DNA of 56,340 nucleotides, taken from a virus. Position numbers and translations under genes: made by a program. Under the pieces are notes generated by a model. The model was not told the origin of the DNA and did no database searches. It saw nothing but the letters and a program-made list of their open reading frames with translations. Of the stretch, positions 1 to 7,065 are shown piece after piece (the stretch's first letter is position 1; every line of letters begins with the position of its first letter). The DNA is taken from the IMG/VR virus record IMGVR_UViG_3300024343_000772, positions 1 to 56,340 of that record; one strand, 5' to 3'.

Positions 1-1236
1 CATTAAGTTATTCCAAAATAGATCTGTTAAAAAGAAACCGTATAATATAGGAAATGTATCCCACTTTCTTATAAAATAACCCAAAACAGATAGTGCTAGT
101 AATGATATTAATAACCATTCTTTTACTGGGTAAATATGCAAACTCATTATAGAAATGAATACAACTATTAACGTTGTAATTATATGTTTGTGTTGTTTTA
201 TATATTTGGCTATAATACCTAACTGATTAAAACAAACCCAAGATAGAAATAAACATATGACAAGAATAAGAGGAATATAATAAAGTATATCCTTAAATAT
301 GTGTAACGTTTCAATATCAAATGTAAATCCTCTCGATAATACCAAATAATATATCAAAACTTCACTACTTACAATAGGAATTCCTAATATTATTAATGGC
401 AGTAACGAGCTTAATGCTCCACTGTTATTTGCAGATTCAGCCGCAGCAATCTTGTTGATATCTGTCTTAACTACGTTAGCGCTTAAATAACCACCTAATA
501 TGTTTGTTACTCCTGGAATTAATCCTGCCCAAAAACCAATGAATGCTCCTATTATAGTAGAAGGCACGGTTTTAATATCATAACCAAACTTAGATATTTT
601 ATTATTATCTTTAAATTCTTTATCTTTAAATTTCAGTATTTCTGGTATGATATACAAACCAATCATTACAGAACTAAAGGGTATTCCCAAAGTTAAGTAA
701 TCAATACCAAAAGTTCCCCATGTTTCATAAGATATATTATCAAAACCTATCTTTGCGAGCACACCACCAAATACGAAAAGAATAATAGATTTCCATTTAG
801 CCTGCTCTGATAGAAATATTAAAAGAATGATTGCTATTGATATGACTACTACTTGTATTGTGCTATTATAGAATTTAAATAAGCCAAAGAAGTTTGACGC
901 AAAAGCCAAAAATAAACCTACAGCAAAGATAGATCCTATTGTGCTTGAGACAGCATTAGAGCTTACTGCGTAATGACCCTTTCCTTCTAGGAACAGTTTA
1001 TGCCCGTATCTTGCAGTTGTAACCGCAGCAGCGTCTCCTGGTATCCCGTATAGTATGCCAGTTACAGAATTGGTATAATTTGATGTGATGATTAACGCTA
1101 CATAAAAGATTAGAATATTAAACGGATCTAAAAACGCTAATAGAGGATAGAAAGTTGCGACAGCGAGAAATGCTCCTGCTCCTGGAATAATTCCAAATAT
1201 CACACCAGCAAATATGCCGAGTAAACACCAAATCAT
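1..1236 (-). CDS. tctA: TctA-like tripartite tricarboxylate transporter permease, partial (C-terminus outside window)
   Basis: The reading frame is open from an ATG at 1236 to the left window edge (412 codons); the family is usually about 500 residues, so roughly the last 90 are missing. TctA is the large membrane subunit of TTT carboxylate importers, which work with TctB and a periplasmic TctC. Both halves of the family's internal repeat are visible: an N-terminal GIIPGAGA segment followed by ITSNYTNSVTGILYGIPGD, and a second AGLIPGVTN segment followed by AAAESANNSGALSSLLP and LGIP. The rest is a series of hydrophobic helices. The start overlaps the stop of the upstream oxygenase gene (TAATG), so translation is probably coupled. 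No TctB or TctC is seen here, so it may use host partners. The substrate cannot be told from sequence. Confidence 0.82.
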   Translation of the reverse strand, partial: MIWCLLGIFAGVIFGIIPGAGAFLAVATFYPLLAFLDPFNILIFYVALIITSNYTNSVTGILYGIPGDAAAVTTARYGHKLFLEGKGHYAVSSNAVSSTIGSIFAVGLFLAFASNFFGLFKFYNSTIQVVVISIAIILLIFLSEQAKWKSIILFVFGGVLAKIGFDNISYETWGTFGIDYLTLGIPFSSVMIGLYIIPEILKFKDKEFKDNNKISKFGYDIKTVPSTIIGAFIGFWAGLIPGVTNILGGYLSANVVKTDINKIAAAESANNSGALSSLLPLIILGIPIVSSEVLIYYLVLSRGFTFDIETLHIFKDILYYIPLILVICLFLSWVCFNQLGIIAKYIKQHKHIITTLIVVFISIMSLHIYPVKEWLLISLLALSVLGYFIRKWDTFPILYGFFLTDLFWNNLM

Positions 1237-1880
1237 TAGCTACATATACCGTTATCTAACATATAATGAAATAAATCTTTATCCCAATGCAAGCATATTA
1301 CTATTATAATCATATCATCTTTAGTTGAAAATACGCAATGCCTTTTGTTTCCATTGAAATACCATAGTGATCCGTTATTGCATTTAACAATCTTATCATC
1401 GTATAACCATTTAAAATGATATTCGTTTACGTTCACAAAAGCTGTCAATCTTATTTCATCATAAGAAGAATCGTGTTTGTTGATATCGAAATGATCTGGA
1501 AAGAAACCTCCTCTATCCATTCTTAAAAAGTGGCAGCGCGTTATCCAACGTTCCCACGGCAATAATAATCTAGAAAGTTCTTCGCTTTGTGTCCACACTT
1601 TTGTTGGAACTACAATGTCTTGATTGTTTACTACGATTCCAGTTTCTTGTTCGTAGTTTTTTAAACTAGTTAAGTCAGGAATTCCGCTTAATCCACCGTC
1701 GATTGATGTAACACTGAGGCCCCATCTATTGTTCGGTTTATTGGGATTATATCGTTTCCAATCGTCTTTGAAAGGTTCTATTTCTTTCATAACTTTACGA
1801 GCATCAAAACCTTGGAATTCTTGCCAATCAGACATCATGCCTAATCGCGTTAATGCTTGAGCGTCTTCGTCCCACTTCAT
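1236..1880 (-). CDS. 2OG-Fe(II) oxygenase, Asp/Asn hydroxylase-like
   Basis: A 214-residue protein starting at the ATG at 1880, which has GAGG 8 nt upstream; an earlier in-frame ATG exists but lacks this site. The C-terminal half has the jelly-roll hydroxylase pattern: H130-x-D132 in PDHFD, a distal H181 in GNKRH, and an arginine in IRLTAFV. These are the expected iron and 2-oxoglutarate ligands. Such oxygenases are common in marine T4-like phages, usually with unknown substrates. It is the first gene of a two-gene minus-strand operon with the TctA-like permease and lies 31 nt downstream of a late box. Confidence 0.65.
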   Translation of the reverse strand: MKWDEDAQALTRLGMMSDWQEFQGFDARKVMKEIEPFKDDWKRYNPNKPNNRWGLSVTSIDGGLSGIPDLTSLKNYEQETGIVVNNQDIVVPTKVWTQSEELSRLLLPWERWITRCHFLRMDRGGFFPDHFDINKHDSSYDEIRLTAFVNVNEYHFKWLYDDKIVKCNNGSLWYFNGNKRHCVFSTKDDMIIIVICLHWDKDLFHYMLDNGICS

Positions 1881-1911
1881 AATAATAACCTCATATTTAA
1901 TAGTATAGAAG

Positions 1912-1919
1912 TATTTATA
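1912..1919 (-). promoter_or_regulatory. T4-type late promoter box
   Basis: TATAAATA on the minus strand, 31 nt upstream of the oxygenase start at 1880. This is the T4 late -10 consensus, read by the gp55/gp33 system. It suggests that the oxygenase-TctA operon is expressed late. Confidence 0.6.
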
Positions 1920-1925
1920 ATACGG

Positions 1926-1953
1926 TTGACATTTTTCTAAGTCACGGTATAAT
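1926..1953 (+). promoter_or_regulatory. Sigma70-type early promoter
   Basis: TTGACA (1926-1931), 16 nt spacer, TATAAT (1948-1953), with TTTTT directly after the -35 box as in other early promoters of this window. It faces the PiT-like permease at 2045 and is divergent from the late box at 1912. Confidence 0.7.
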
Positions 1954-2044
1954 AGTCTTATAGCTAAACAATAAATAGCTTCGTTATCAATAATGGTAAC
2001 TTTTGTGAGCGACGGGGTAAAGCCGTCAAACAAAGGAGAAATAT

Positions 2045-3010
2045 ATGGAACTACTCACAGTGTGGAGCCTTGTCGGCTTCCTGCTAGCTGCTTATGCGGT
2101 AATAGCGAATGATTCAGTACAGACTCTCGGTACATGGATGGCATCAAACAATGAGAGATTTAGTTATAAAACATTATGGGCTGCAGCATCTGCCGTCTTA
2201 TTAGCTACACTATGGTATGGTTGGAGCGTCAATGGTGGCGATATTAGTTATGGTCGTTTAAATAAGATTCCATGGCAAGAAGTACAATGGTATCATGCCG
2301 CGGCACCAGCAATATTAGTTGCATTAACTCGTATTGGTGTACCAGTATCAACATCATTTTTAGTTTTATCTGTATTCGCTTCAACGTTCGTGTTGGAAAA
2401 AATGCTAATGAAATCTATTATGGGTTATGGTGTAGCGGCTGCGTTTGCTTATCTTGTATGGTTTGCAATTCATAAGTATTTCGGTAGATGGTATGATGAA
2501 ACTCAGCCCGTAAGCGAAAGTAATAAGAACTATTGGCGCGTTGCTCAATGGGTTGCTACTGGTGGTTTATGGTACACTTGGTTATCACACGATATTGCTA
2601 ACATCGCAGTATTCTTACCAAGGCAAGTACCGGTAGACTTAATGATACTTATATCATTTGTATTTGTCGGTGGATTGTTCTTTATGTTTAGAGAACGGGG
2701 TGGTAAGATCCAGCAAATCGTATTAGAGAAACATAACACTCGATACGTACGATCGGCCACATTGATTGATTTATTCTATTGGTTGTGTCTATACTTCTTT
2801 AAAGAACTAAATGATATTCCTATGAGTACAACATGGGTTTTCGTTGGTTTACTTGCAGGTCGAGAACTTGCAATGGCTACATACTTTGGTAAAAAGAAAA
2901 CAAAATCAGTATTTCCATTAGTTGCTAAAGACTTTGGAAAAATGATGGTTGGTCTTGGTGCTTCAGTAGCATTAGTATTACTTATTCATACTGTGATTAA
3001 TCCAGTGTAA
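2045..3010 (+). CDS. PiT-like inorganic phosphate permease (divergent)
   Basis: A 321-residue, strongly hydrophobic protein with about eight to nine membrane segments and a good AAGGAG site. PiT (PHO4) permeases carry two inverted repeats with a GANDxANxxGT signature. Here an N-terminal IANDSVQTLGT (residues ~20-30) is followed by IGVPVSTSFLVLS (PiT: GxPVSTTHxxxG), and a second-half SHDIANIAVFLPR resembles the second signature. It is shorter than bacterial Pit (about 420-500 residues). If it is a transporter it would move phosphate, a common limit for marine phages. The distant match could also reflect a non-transporting relative. It has its own early promoter and a terminator-like hairpin behind it. 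Confidence 0.5.
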   Translation: MELLTVWSLVGFLLAAYAVIANDSVQTLGTWMASNNERFSYKTLWAAASAVLLATLWYGWSVNGGDISYGRLNKIPWQEVQWYHAAAPAILVALTRIGVPVSTSFLVLSVFASTFVLEKMLMKSIMGYGVAAAFAYLVWFAIHKYFGRWYDETQPVSESNKNYWRVAQWVATGGLWYTWLSHDIANIAVFLPRQVPVDLMILISFVFVGGLFFMFRERGGKIQQIVLEKHNTRYVRSATLIDLFYWLCLYFFKELNDIPMSTTWVFVGLLAGRELAMATYFGKKKTKSVFPLVAKDFGKMMVGLGASVALVLLIHTVINPV

Positions 3011-3033
3011 TATTTTTATCACATATTACTTTT

Positions 3034-3067
3034 AATGGGCCTCTTGTATTTACATTTGGCCCATTTT
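3034..3067 (+). terminator. Rho-independent terminator-like hairpin after the PiT-like gene
   Basis: AATGGGCC (3034-3041) pairs with GGCCCATT (3058-3065) over a 16-nt loop, followed by a short TTTT run. The stem overlaps the spacer and -35 region of the tmRNA promoter. Confidence 0.5.
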
Positions 3068-3077
3068 ACATTATATA
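3049..3077 (+). promoter_or_regulatory. Sigma70-type promoter of the tmRNA gene
   Basis: TTTACA (3049-3054), exact 17-nt spacer, TATATA (3072-3077). It would start RNA near 3084, just ahead of the tmRNA acceptor piece. Confidence 0.6.
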
Positions 3078-3083
3078 TACTTA

Positions 3084-3330
3084 GTGAACGTTGAAGTGAC
3101 GTGAATACGGATCGGACCGCGGGGCAGTACCGCGCATCTCCACCACAAGCGCATTATGTGTGTTTTTGATGGGGATGAACTAGGATCGACGGACGGGATA
3201 GCTAAGTGGAGTTCATCGGGTGATCGCGTATAGATCAATTAAACTAAATGCAAATGAAAATTTCGCACCATCTGGTTATGCTCTAGCAGCATAAACACAG
3301 GGGGTTGGCAACTTACCTAGCAACAGAAAA
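3084..3330 (+). ncRNA. ssrA: Circularly permuted two-piece tmRNA (ends approximate)
   Basis: The acceptor piece comes first. It has a T-arm stem CGCGG/CCGCG (3118-3122/3130-3134), the acceptor 3' strand CATCTCC (3135-3141) and an encoded ACCA (3142-3145). A 25-nt intervening segment (3146-3170) follows. The coding piece then opens with GGGGATG (3171-3177), which pairs with CATCTCC over 7 bp including the G3-U70 wobble that marks alanine tRNA identity. The tag frame runs from GCA at 3250 to TAA at 3292-3294 and encodes ANENFAPSGYALAA, with the ALAA end of ClpXP-type degradation tags. Permuted two-piece tmRNAs are typical of alphaproteobacteria and also occur in some cyanobacteria. tmRNA with SmpB rescues stalled ribosomes. 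The T loop (GGCAGTA) departs from the usual TTCRANY. The outer ends are estimated from the promoter and the loss of structure. Confidence 0.9.
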
Positions 3331-3371
3331 GTTCGCATACATACAAACTATTAGAAAAGGAAAGAAGTAGT

Positions 3372-4172
3372 ATGAATAAATTTTTAACAACAACAGCTTT
3401 AGTATTTTTAGGAACGTCAGCATTCGCAGAGGAAGCTGCTCCAGAAGCACCAGCGGCAGTCACACTCGGTGGATCAATCGAAACAGTAATCGCAGAAGGT
3501 GCAAACGATAAGTACGGCGCTACTACTTCGTTCGAACTTAATGGTAATCTTGCTAACGGCTTAGCAACAGGCTCAATGGATTTCGTAGTAGGTTCTTCAG
3601 ATGAACTTAAATTAGACGAATGGTCAATGGGCACAACAGTAGCAGGCATGGGTTTATCTTTCGGAGATCAAGGTAATGCATGGATCTCAACTGAAGCAGG
3701 TTCAACAATCGAAGAGCCAACTATGAATGAAAGCTTACAAATTTCAGGTTTAGGCGCAACAGTAGCTCTTGGATTTACAAGTGTATCTACAGACGTAACA
3801 GATATTTCTAATGTTCAAGCGACATACGGTATGGATCTTTCAATCCTCGAAATATCAACAGCTGGTGACTATAACATTGATTCACAAGACTGGGTAATTG
3901 CAGGTCGTGCAGATACAGCAGGAATGATTGACGGAGTTCGTTTAGGCGGTGCAATGTCTTACGGTTCAGCATCTGAAAATATTGGTTTTGAAGCAGACGC
4001 AACAGTAATGGGCGTAACTGCTTACTTATCTGGTGATCAAGACGATATGGCTCAGCATGTAGGTGGTTCATATACATACAATCTAAAAGGTTTAGATCTT
4101 GAAGGTGCAGTAGATTATGACATCGATGCAGAAGCATACACACCAAAAGCGACTTTAAGCTTTAACTTCTAA
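3372..4172 (+). CDS. Outer-membrane porin-like beta-barrel protein 1
   Basis: A 266-residue protein with a Sec signal peptide (MNKFLTTTALVFLGTSAFA, likely cut after AFA) and a low-complexity EEAAPEAPAA stretch. Alternating amphipathic strands rich in Gly, Ser and Thr follow. It ends in LSFNF, the terminal aromatic residue needed for BAM-dependent insertion. This is the general plan of small alphaproteobacterial porins (about 300 residues). It would sit in the host outer membrane. The gene follows the tmRNA with no clear promoter of its own and has an AAAGGAAAG site before the ATG. A strong terminator follows at 4227. Confidence 0.7.
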   Translation: MNKFLTTTALVFLGTSAFAEEAAPEAPAAVTLGGSIETVIAEGANDKYGATTSFELNGNLANGLATGSMDFVVGSSDELKLDEWSMGTTVAGMGLSFGDQGNAWISTEAGSTIEEPTMNESLQISGLGATVALGFTSVSTDVTDISNVQATYGMDLSILEISTAGDYNIDSQDWVIAGRADTAGMIDGVRLGGAMSYGSASENIGFEADATVMGVTAYLSGDQDDMAQHVGGSYTYNLKGLDLEGAVDYDIDAEAYTPKATLSFNF

Positions 4173-4217
4173 ACTTACTCTACACAGTAAATTTCATTAA
4201 CTTACTCTACACAGTAA
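4172..4217 (+). repeat. Two 19-bp direct repeats at 27-bp spacing
   Basis: AACTTACTCTACACAGTAA occurs at 4172-4190 and again at 4199-4217, just after the porin stop codon. The second copy extends to CTTACT-ctacac-AGTAAG, a perfect 6-bp hairpin. The role is unknown. Confidence 0.8.
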
Positions 4218-4226
4218 GTTACATTT

Positions 4227-4250
4227 AAGGGAGCTTCGGCTCCCTTTTTT
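4227..4250 (+). terminator. Rho-independent terminator after porin 1
   Basis: AAGGGAGC (4227-4234), TTCG tetraloop, GCTCCC (4239-4244), then a six-T run (4245-4250). Confidence 0.92.
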
Positions 4251-4255
4251 GTTGT

Positions 4256-4263
4256 TATAAATA
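4256..4263 (+). promoter_or_regulatory. T4-type late promoter box for heme oxygenase
   Basis: TATAAATA 32 nt upstream of the heme oxygenase ATG and directly after a terminator. Heme oxygenase should therefore start a late transcript. Confidence 0.65.
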
Positions 4264-4295
4264 ATATTACATCATTATAGAGAGGCGTTTACATT

Positions 4296-4838
4296 ATGAC
4301 AAACAAATTAAAGCAACTCACTTGGGCACATCACCAAGCCGCAGAACGCAGAAAGTTTGCTAAGCAATTAATAAGCGGTGGTATTGATCCATTCGTATAT
4401 TATAAATTTCTTAATTGCCAATATCTAGTCTACAAGTTATTAGAAGATATTGTAATTATTCCCCCACATCTTGCAACAATTTATAGGGCACCACGTATAC
4501 TTCAAGATATTGAAGAACTTGGTGAGATCTACGGGTTTGATGATATTGATCATTATCCAGAATCTGTAGGCCGTTGTATGTCACACATGCAAGGTTTAGC
4601 TGATGCAGATGATAATGATGGTTTACTGTCTCATATGTATGTAAGACACTTTGGTGAATTACACGGCGGACAAATCATTAAAGCTAAAACACCTGGGAAA
4701 GGTGTAATGTATGAATTTGAAGGTGATACTAAAGTTCTTATTGAAGAATTCAGAAAACTTTTACACGATGGCATGGAAGTAGAAGCTAAACGTTGTTTCG
4801 ACTTTGCTTCAGAACTGTTTGACGAATTATCTAAATAA
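4296..4838 (+). CDS. ho: Heme oxygenase (HO-1/HemO family)
   Basis: A 180-residue alpha-helical enzyme that opens heme to biliverdin, CO and iron using reductant and oxygen. The proximal heme ligand is visible as H13 in the HxxAE pattern near the N-terminus (AHHQAAE). The distal-helix motif appears as RHFGELHGGQ (residues 117-126, family form GDLSGGQ), and HDGMEVEAKRCFDFA fits the C-terminal helix. Length is somewhat under the usual 190-240. It sits behind a late box and two genes upstream of a bilin reductase. The same gene pair is known in uncultured marine phages and in cyanophages. Its product biliverdin would feed the reductase at 5775. Confidence 0.88.
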   Translation: MTNKLKQLTWAHHQAAERRKFAKQLISGGIDPFVYYKFLNCQYLVYKLLEDIVIIPPHLATIYRAPRILQDIEELGEIYGFDDIDHYPESVGRCMSHMQGLADADDNDGLLSHMYVRHFGELHGGQIIKAKTPGKGVMYEFEGDTKVLIEEFRKLLHDGMEVEAKRCFDFASELFDELSK

Positions 4839-4841
4839 ACG

Positions 4842-4870
4842 TTTACATATACGTAAAAATATGGTATTAT
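4842..4870 (+). promoter_or_regulatory. Sigma70-type promoter
   Basis: CGTTTACA (-35 TTTACA 4842-4847), 17-nt spacer, TATTAT (4865-4870), upstream of the small basic protein at 4901. It could drive pcyX separately from heme oxygenase. Confidence 0.7.
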
Positions 4871-4900
4871 AAATTAATAATCTATACAAGGAGGAATACA

Positions 4901-5068
4901 ATGCATAATGAAGCATTAGAAGAAGTTAACCTCAAGCCAAAGCCTCGTGCTTTAAGGATGTTGCGAAGTAGAGCAGCACGAACCAGGCGAAGACTTCAGA
5001 AATCAATATCTGAAACTAGATTAGTAAATGAATATAATAAATTAAGAAGGCTACGTAAAAAGAAATGA
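4901..5068 (+). CDS. Small highly basic protein
   Basis: A 55-residue protein with a strong AAGGAGG site. It is rich in Arg and Lys, with an RSRAARTRRRLQK segment and an RRLRKKK tail. No family is recognised. Its stop overlaps the next start (ATGA), so it belongs to the bilin operon transcript. Nucleic-acid binding is possible but only a guess. Confidence 0.7.
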   Translation: MHNEALEEVNLKPKPRALRMLRSRAARTRRRLQKSISETRLVNEYNKLRRLRKKK

Positions 5069-5793
5069 TTTTCCATAGAAGGAAAAAAATAACGGTAGAT
5101 GCTTTTACAGATCAGGAAAATATTGCAAAATATCCAATAGAAAGATCTAATAAGCATTTACCGAGTTGGTTTACTGACATGAAAACCGTAATAAAAAAGA
5201 AAAGCACTCAAGGATTAGTAGGAAAAACTGCTACGTTTAAAATGTGTCAAGGCTTTCAAGATAATATTAATAATAGCTTTACTATTTCATTATGGGCAGA
5301 TTTGATGTTTAGAGTAGAAGTAGATGGAACGTTTTCATACCAATACCCAAATAAACTTTGCAACTTTGGAATGGAATCTCATAATAGTCCTGAAGCAACT
5401 CCAATGGGTGAATTTGCACCGCTTAAGCATTTAAAGATATTTTCGCCCTGGGTTTTAAGAGAAAAAACTGGTGTAAACTTCTATTGGTCTCAAGCTTTTT
5501 GGTCTTATGGCGCAGCTGCATCAGATATGCTTATTCCGCCTGGTGTCGTTAATTACAAATATCAGAATGGAACACATATTAATTTAATGATACAGGCTGG
5601 AAAACAATTAGATTTAGACGCAGGTCAACCTCTCGTTTATCTACATCCTTTAACTGAAAACAAAGTAGAAATCAAAACTCATGTAGTAGATACAAAAGAG
5701 TATGAAAAATTAAAGCATGCAACAGTCTATAACAAGTTTGTAGGCGGATATAAAACACATAAGAAGAACTCAAAATGCACCCACTCTGGATAA
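5065..5793 (+). CDS. Conserved phage protein of unknown function
   Basis: A 242-residue protein, soluble, with no signal peptide. It has many aromatic residues and a likely beta-sandwich (for example PPGVVNYKYQNGTHINLMI and VYLHPLTENKVEIKTH). It resembles hypothetical proteins of marine T4-like phages, and a link to the DUF6065 group is possible but not firm. It lies between heme oxygenase and the bilin reductase and overlaps both neighbours, so co-expression with them is likely. Confidence 0.7.
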   Translation: MIFHRRKKITVDAFTDQENIAKYPIERSNKHLPSWFTDMKTVIKKKSTQGLVGKTATFKMCQGFQDNINNSFTISLWADLMFRVEVDGTFSYQYPNKLCNFGMESHNSPEATPMGEFAPLKHLKIFSPWVLREKTGVNFYWSQAFWSYGAAASDMLIPPGVVNYKYQNGTHINLMIQAGKQLDLDAGQPLVYLHPLTENKVEIKTHVVDTKEYEKLKHATVYNKFVGGYKTHKKNSKCTHSG

Positions 5794-6458
5794 GACTAAA
5801 CGAATATGCTGATCATCTTACACAATGCTTTGATCAGCAATTTACTCGTTATAATAACGAAAAGTATACAGAAGATCTAAAATTTAAAGATTGGAAAGAT
5901 ACTTTTTGGAAATCCGAACAAGTAAGTAAAGTCCATCTTAAAACTATTGTACCTGATGATGGTAAAGGTTTATGGCTTATGCATATTAATATATTTCCAA
6001 GAGTAGGCATTGAACTGCCGATTTTGGGATTTGATATTGTAGCAGGACCTAAAAAAATTACAGGTTCGTTTATGGACTTTTCACCACTGCATGGTTATGA
6101 TCATGCTTATAATGATTATATGGCGAAAAAAGTTTACGGTATCGAATGGAATAAACCACGAGAACTACCCGAATGGGCTAAAGAAATTTTCTCTGATAAT
6201 ATGCTAGCTGTTGGCAATATTAGAGATGGCGAAGAACTAGACCAGTTTATGGCCATAACAAAAGATTTGGTTGATCATTACTTAACTAATCTTAAAGACA
6301 GTGCGTTTGTATCAAATCGTGATACAAAACCATTACTTAACAAATACTGCACAAATCAAAAGATGAACCCTCATCTTCATAGATCTATTTTAGCTATGGG
6401 TATTTCAGAGGAAGGAAAAAACCAATACGTCGACGACGTTCTATTTGAGGTAATTTAA
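5775..6458 (+). CDS. pcyX: Ferredoxin-dependent bilin reductase, PcyX-like
   Basis: A 227-residue protein that aligns with the PcyA/PebS/HY2 family along its length. The core GKGLWLMHINIFPR, LPILGFDIVAGP and RELPEWAKEIFS matches PcyA, and the C-terminus (YCTNQKMNPHLHRSILAMG, then VDDVLFEVI) fits the family end. By recalled PcyA numbering, His88 and Asp105 correspond to H70 and D87, while Glu76 aligns with K56. Loss of that Glu points away from a PcyA-type phycocyanobilin product. PcyX enzymes from uncultured marine phages are reported to make phycoerythrobilin from biliverdin. It would need a ferredoxin, and none is encoded here. Confidence 0.82.
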   Translation: MHPLWIRLNEYADHLTQCFDQQFTRYNNEKYTEDLKFKDWKDTFWKSEQVSKVHLKTIVPDDGKGLWLMHINIFPRVGIELPILGFDIVAGPKKITGSFMDFSPLHGYDHAYNDYMAKKVYGIEWNKPRELPEWAKEIFSDNMLAVGNIRDGEELDQFMAITKDLVDHYLTNLKDSAFVSNRDTKPLLNKYCTNQKMNPHLHRSILAMGISEEGKNQYVDDVLFEVI

Positions 6459-6818
6459 ATGGAAAAAGGGTTTACAATTAATGCATGTTGTAGTAGAGTA
6501 AACATAATATCTGAATCACAAACATTGACATTCGGCGAACACTTGTTCCTCGTGACTGTAGTTCATTGTTCTAATTGTGGTTCAATTAAAGCAACTACTA
6601 ATATTAAGGAACACAAAATGGCAGGCGATACTATAATAGTAGAAAAAGCAGGAAAAACACTTAAGGCTGAATATTTTACAACAACAGATGGTTGTGGATG
6701 CAGATTTTTTATTAACGAAGAATTTATTCAAGAAGAATTATATCAAGGTAAATCTATTACATGGGCAGAAAGTGCTGCGAGTAATTGGTTGTCTGGGGTG
6801 AAAACATTAAATGGATAA
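6459..6818 (+). CDS. Unknown protein with CxxC pairs
   Basis: A 119-residue protein that starts one base after the bilin reductase stop. It has an early CC pair, a CSNCG pair near residue 40 and a CGC near residue 80, which could form a metal site. No family is recognised. The end overlaps the gp33 start. Confidence 0.6.
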   Translation: MEKGFTINACCSRVNIISESQTLTFGEHLFLVTVVHCSNCGSIKATTNIKEHKMAGDTIIVEKAGKTLKAEYFTTTDGCGCRFFINEEFIQEELYQGKSITWAESAASNWLSGVKTLNG

Positions 6819-7065
6819 TAAGGAAAAGGTTATAAATCCAAGAACTCCAGAAAAAGTACACCACGATATATCATATATGTTACAAACTGGCGTTAACTAT
6901 GTTGATGCTCTTGTTGAATATGCTCGTAAAAATGATTTAGAAATAGAGGCGGTTGCTGATATTGTTAAAAAGTCTTCGATCTTAAAAGAGAAAGTAAGAA
7001 ACGAAGCTGTTAAAATGAAAATGGTTATAAGAGAAGATGATAAAGACATCACAGAGCTTTGCTAA
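6811..7065 (+). CDS. 33: gp33-like late transcription coactivator
   Basis: An 84-residue protein. The pattern YVDALVEYARKNDLEIEAVA followed by a charged helix (LKEKVRNEAVKM) matches short gp33 proteins of marine T4-like phages. T4 gp33 bridges RNA polymerase with the gp45 clamp for late promoters. Position also supports it: T4 has the same order 33-59-32. Its presence agrees with the TATAAATA boxes in this window. Confidence 0.75.
   Translation: MDNKEKVINPRTPEKVHHDISYMLQTGVNYVDALVEYARKNDLEIEAVADIVKKSSILKEKVRNEAVKMKMVIREDDKDITELC

Noticed and set aside
1236-2033. Longer oxygenase start at 2033
   Set aside because: The extra 51 residues run through the late box and an early promoter, have no family match, and lack a ribosome site.
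3808-4146. Long minus-strand open frame opposite porin 1
   Set aside because: It has no ribosome site and low-complexity composition (Leu/His-rich), as expected for the reverse of a Gly/Ser/Thr-rich coding strand.
3372-4172. Porin as contamination from host DNA
   Set aside because: It lies between a phage tmRNA and a late-promoted phage gene in a continuous sequence, and a second porin sits elsewhere among phage genes.
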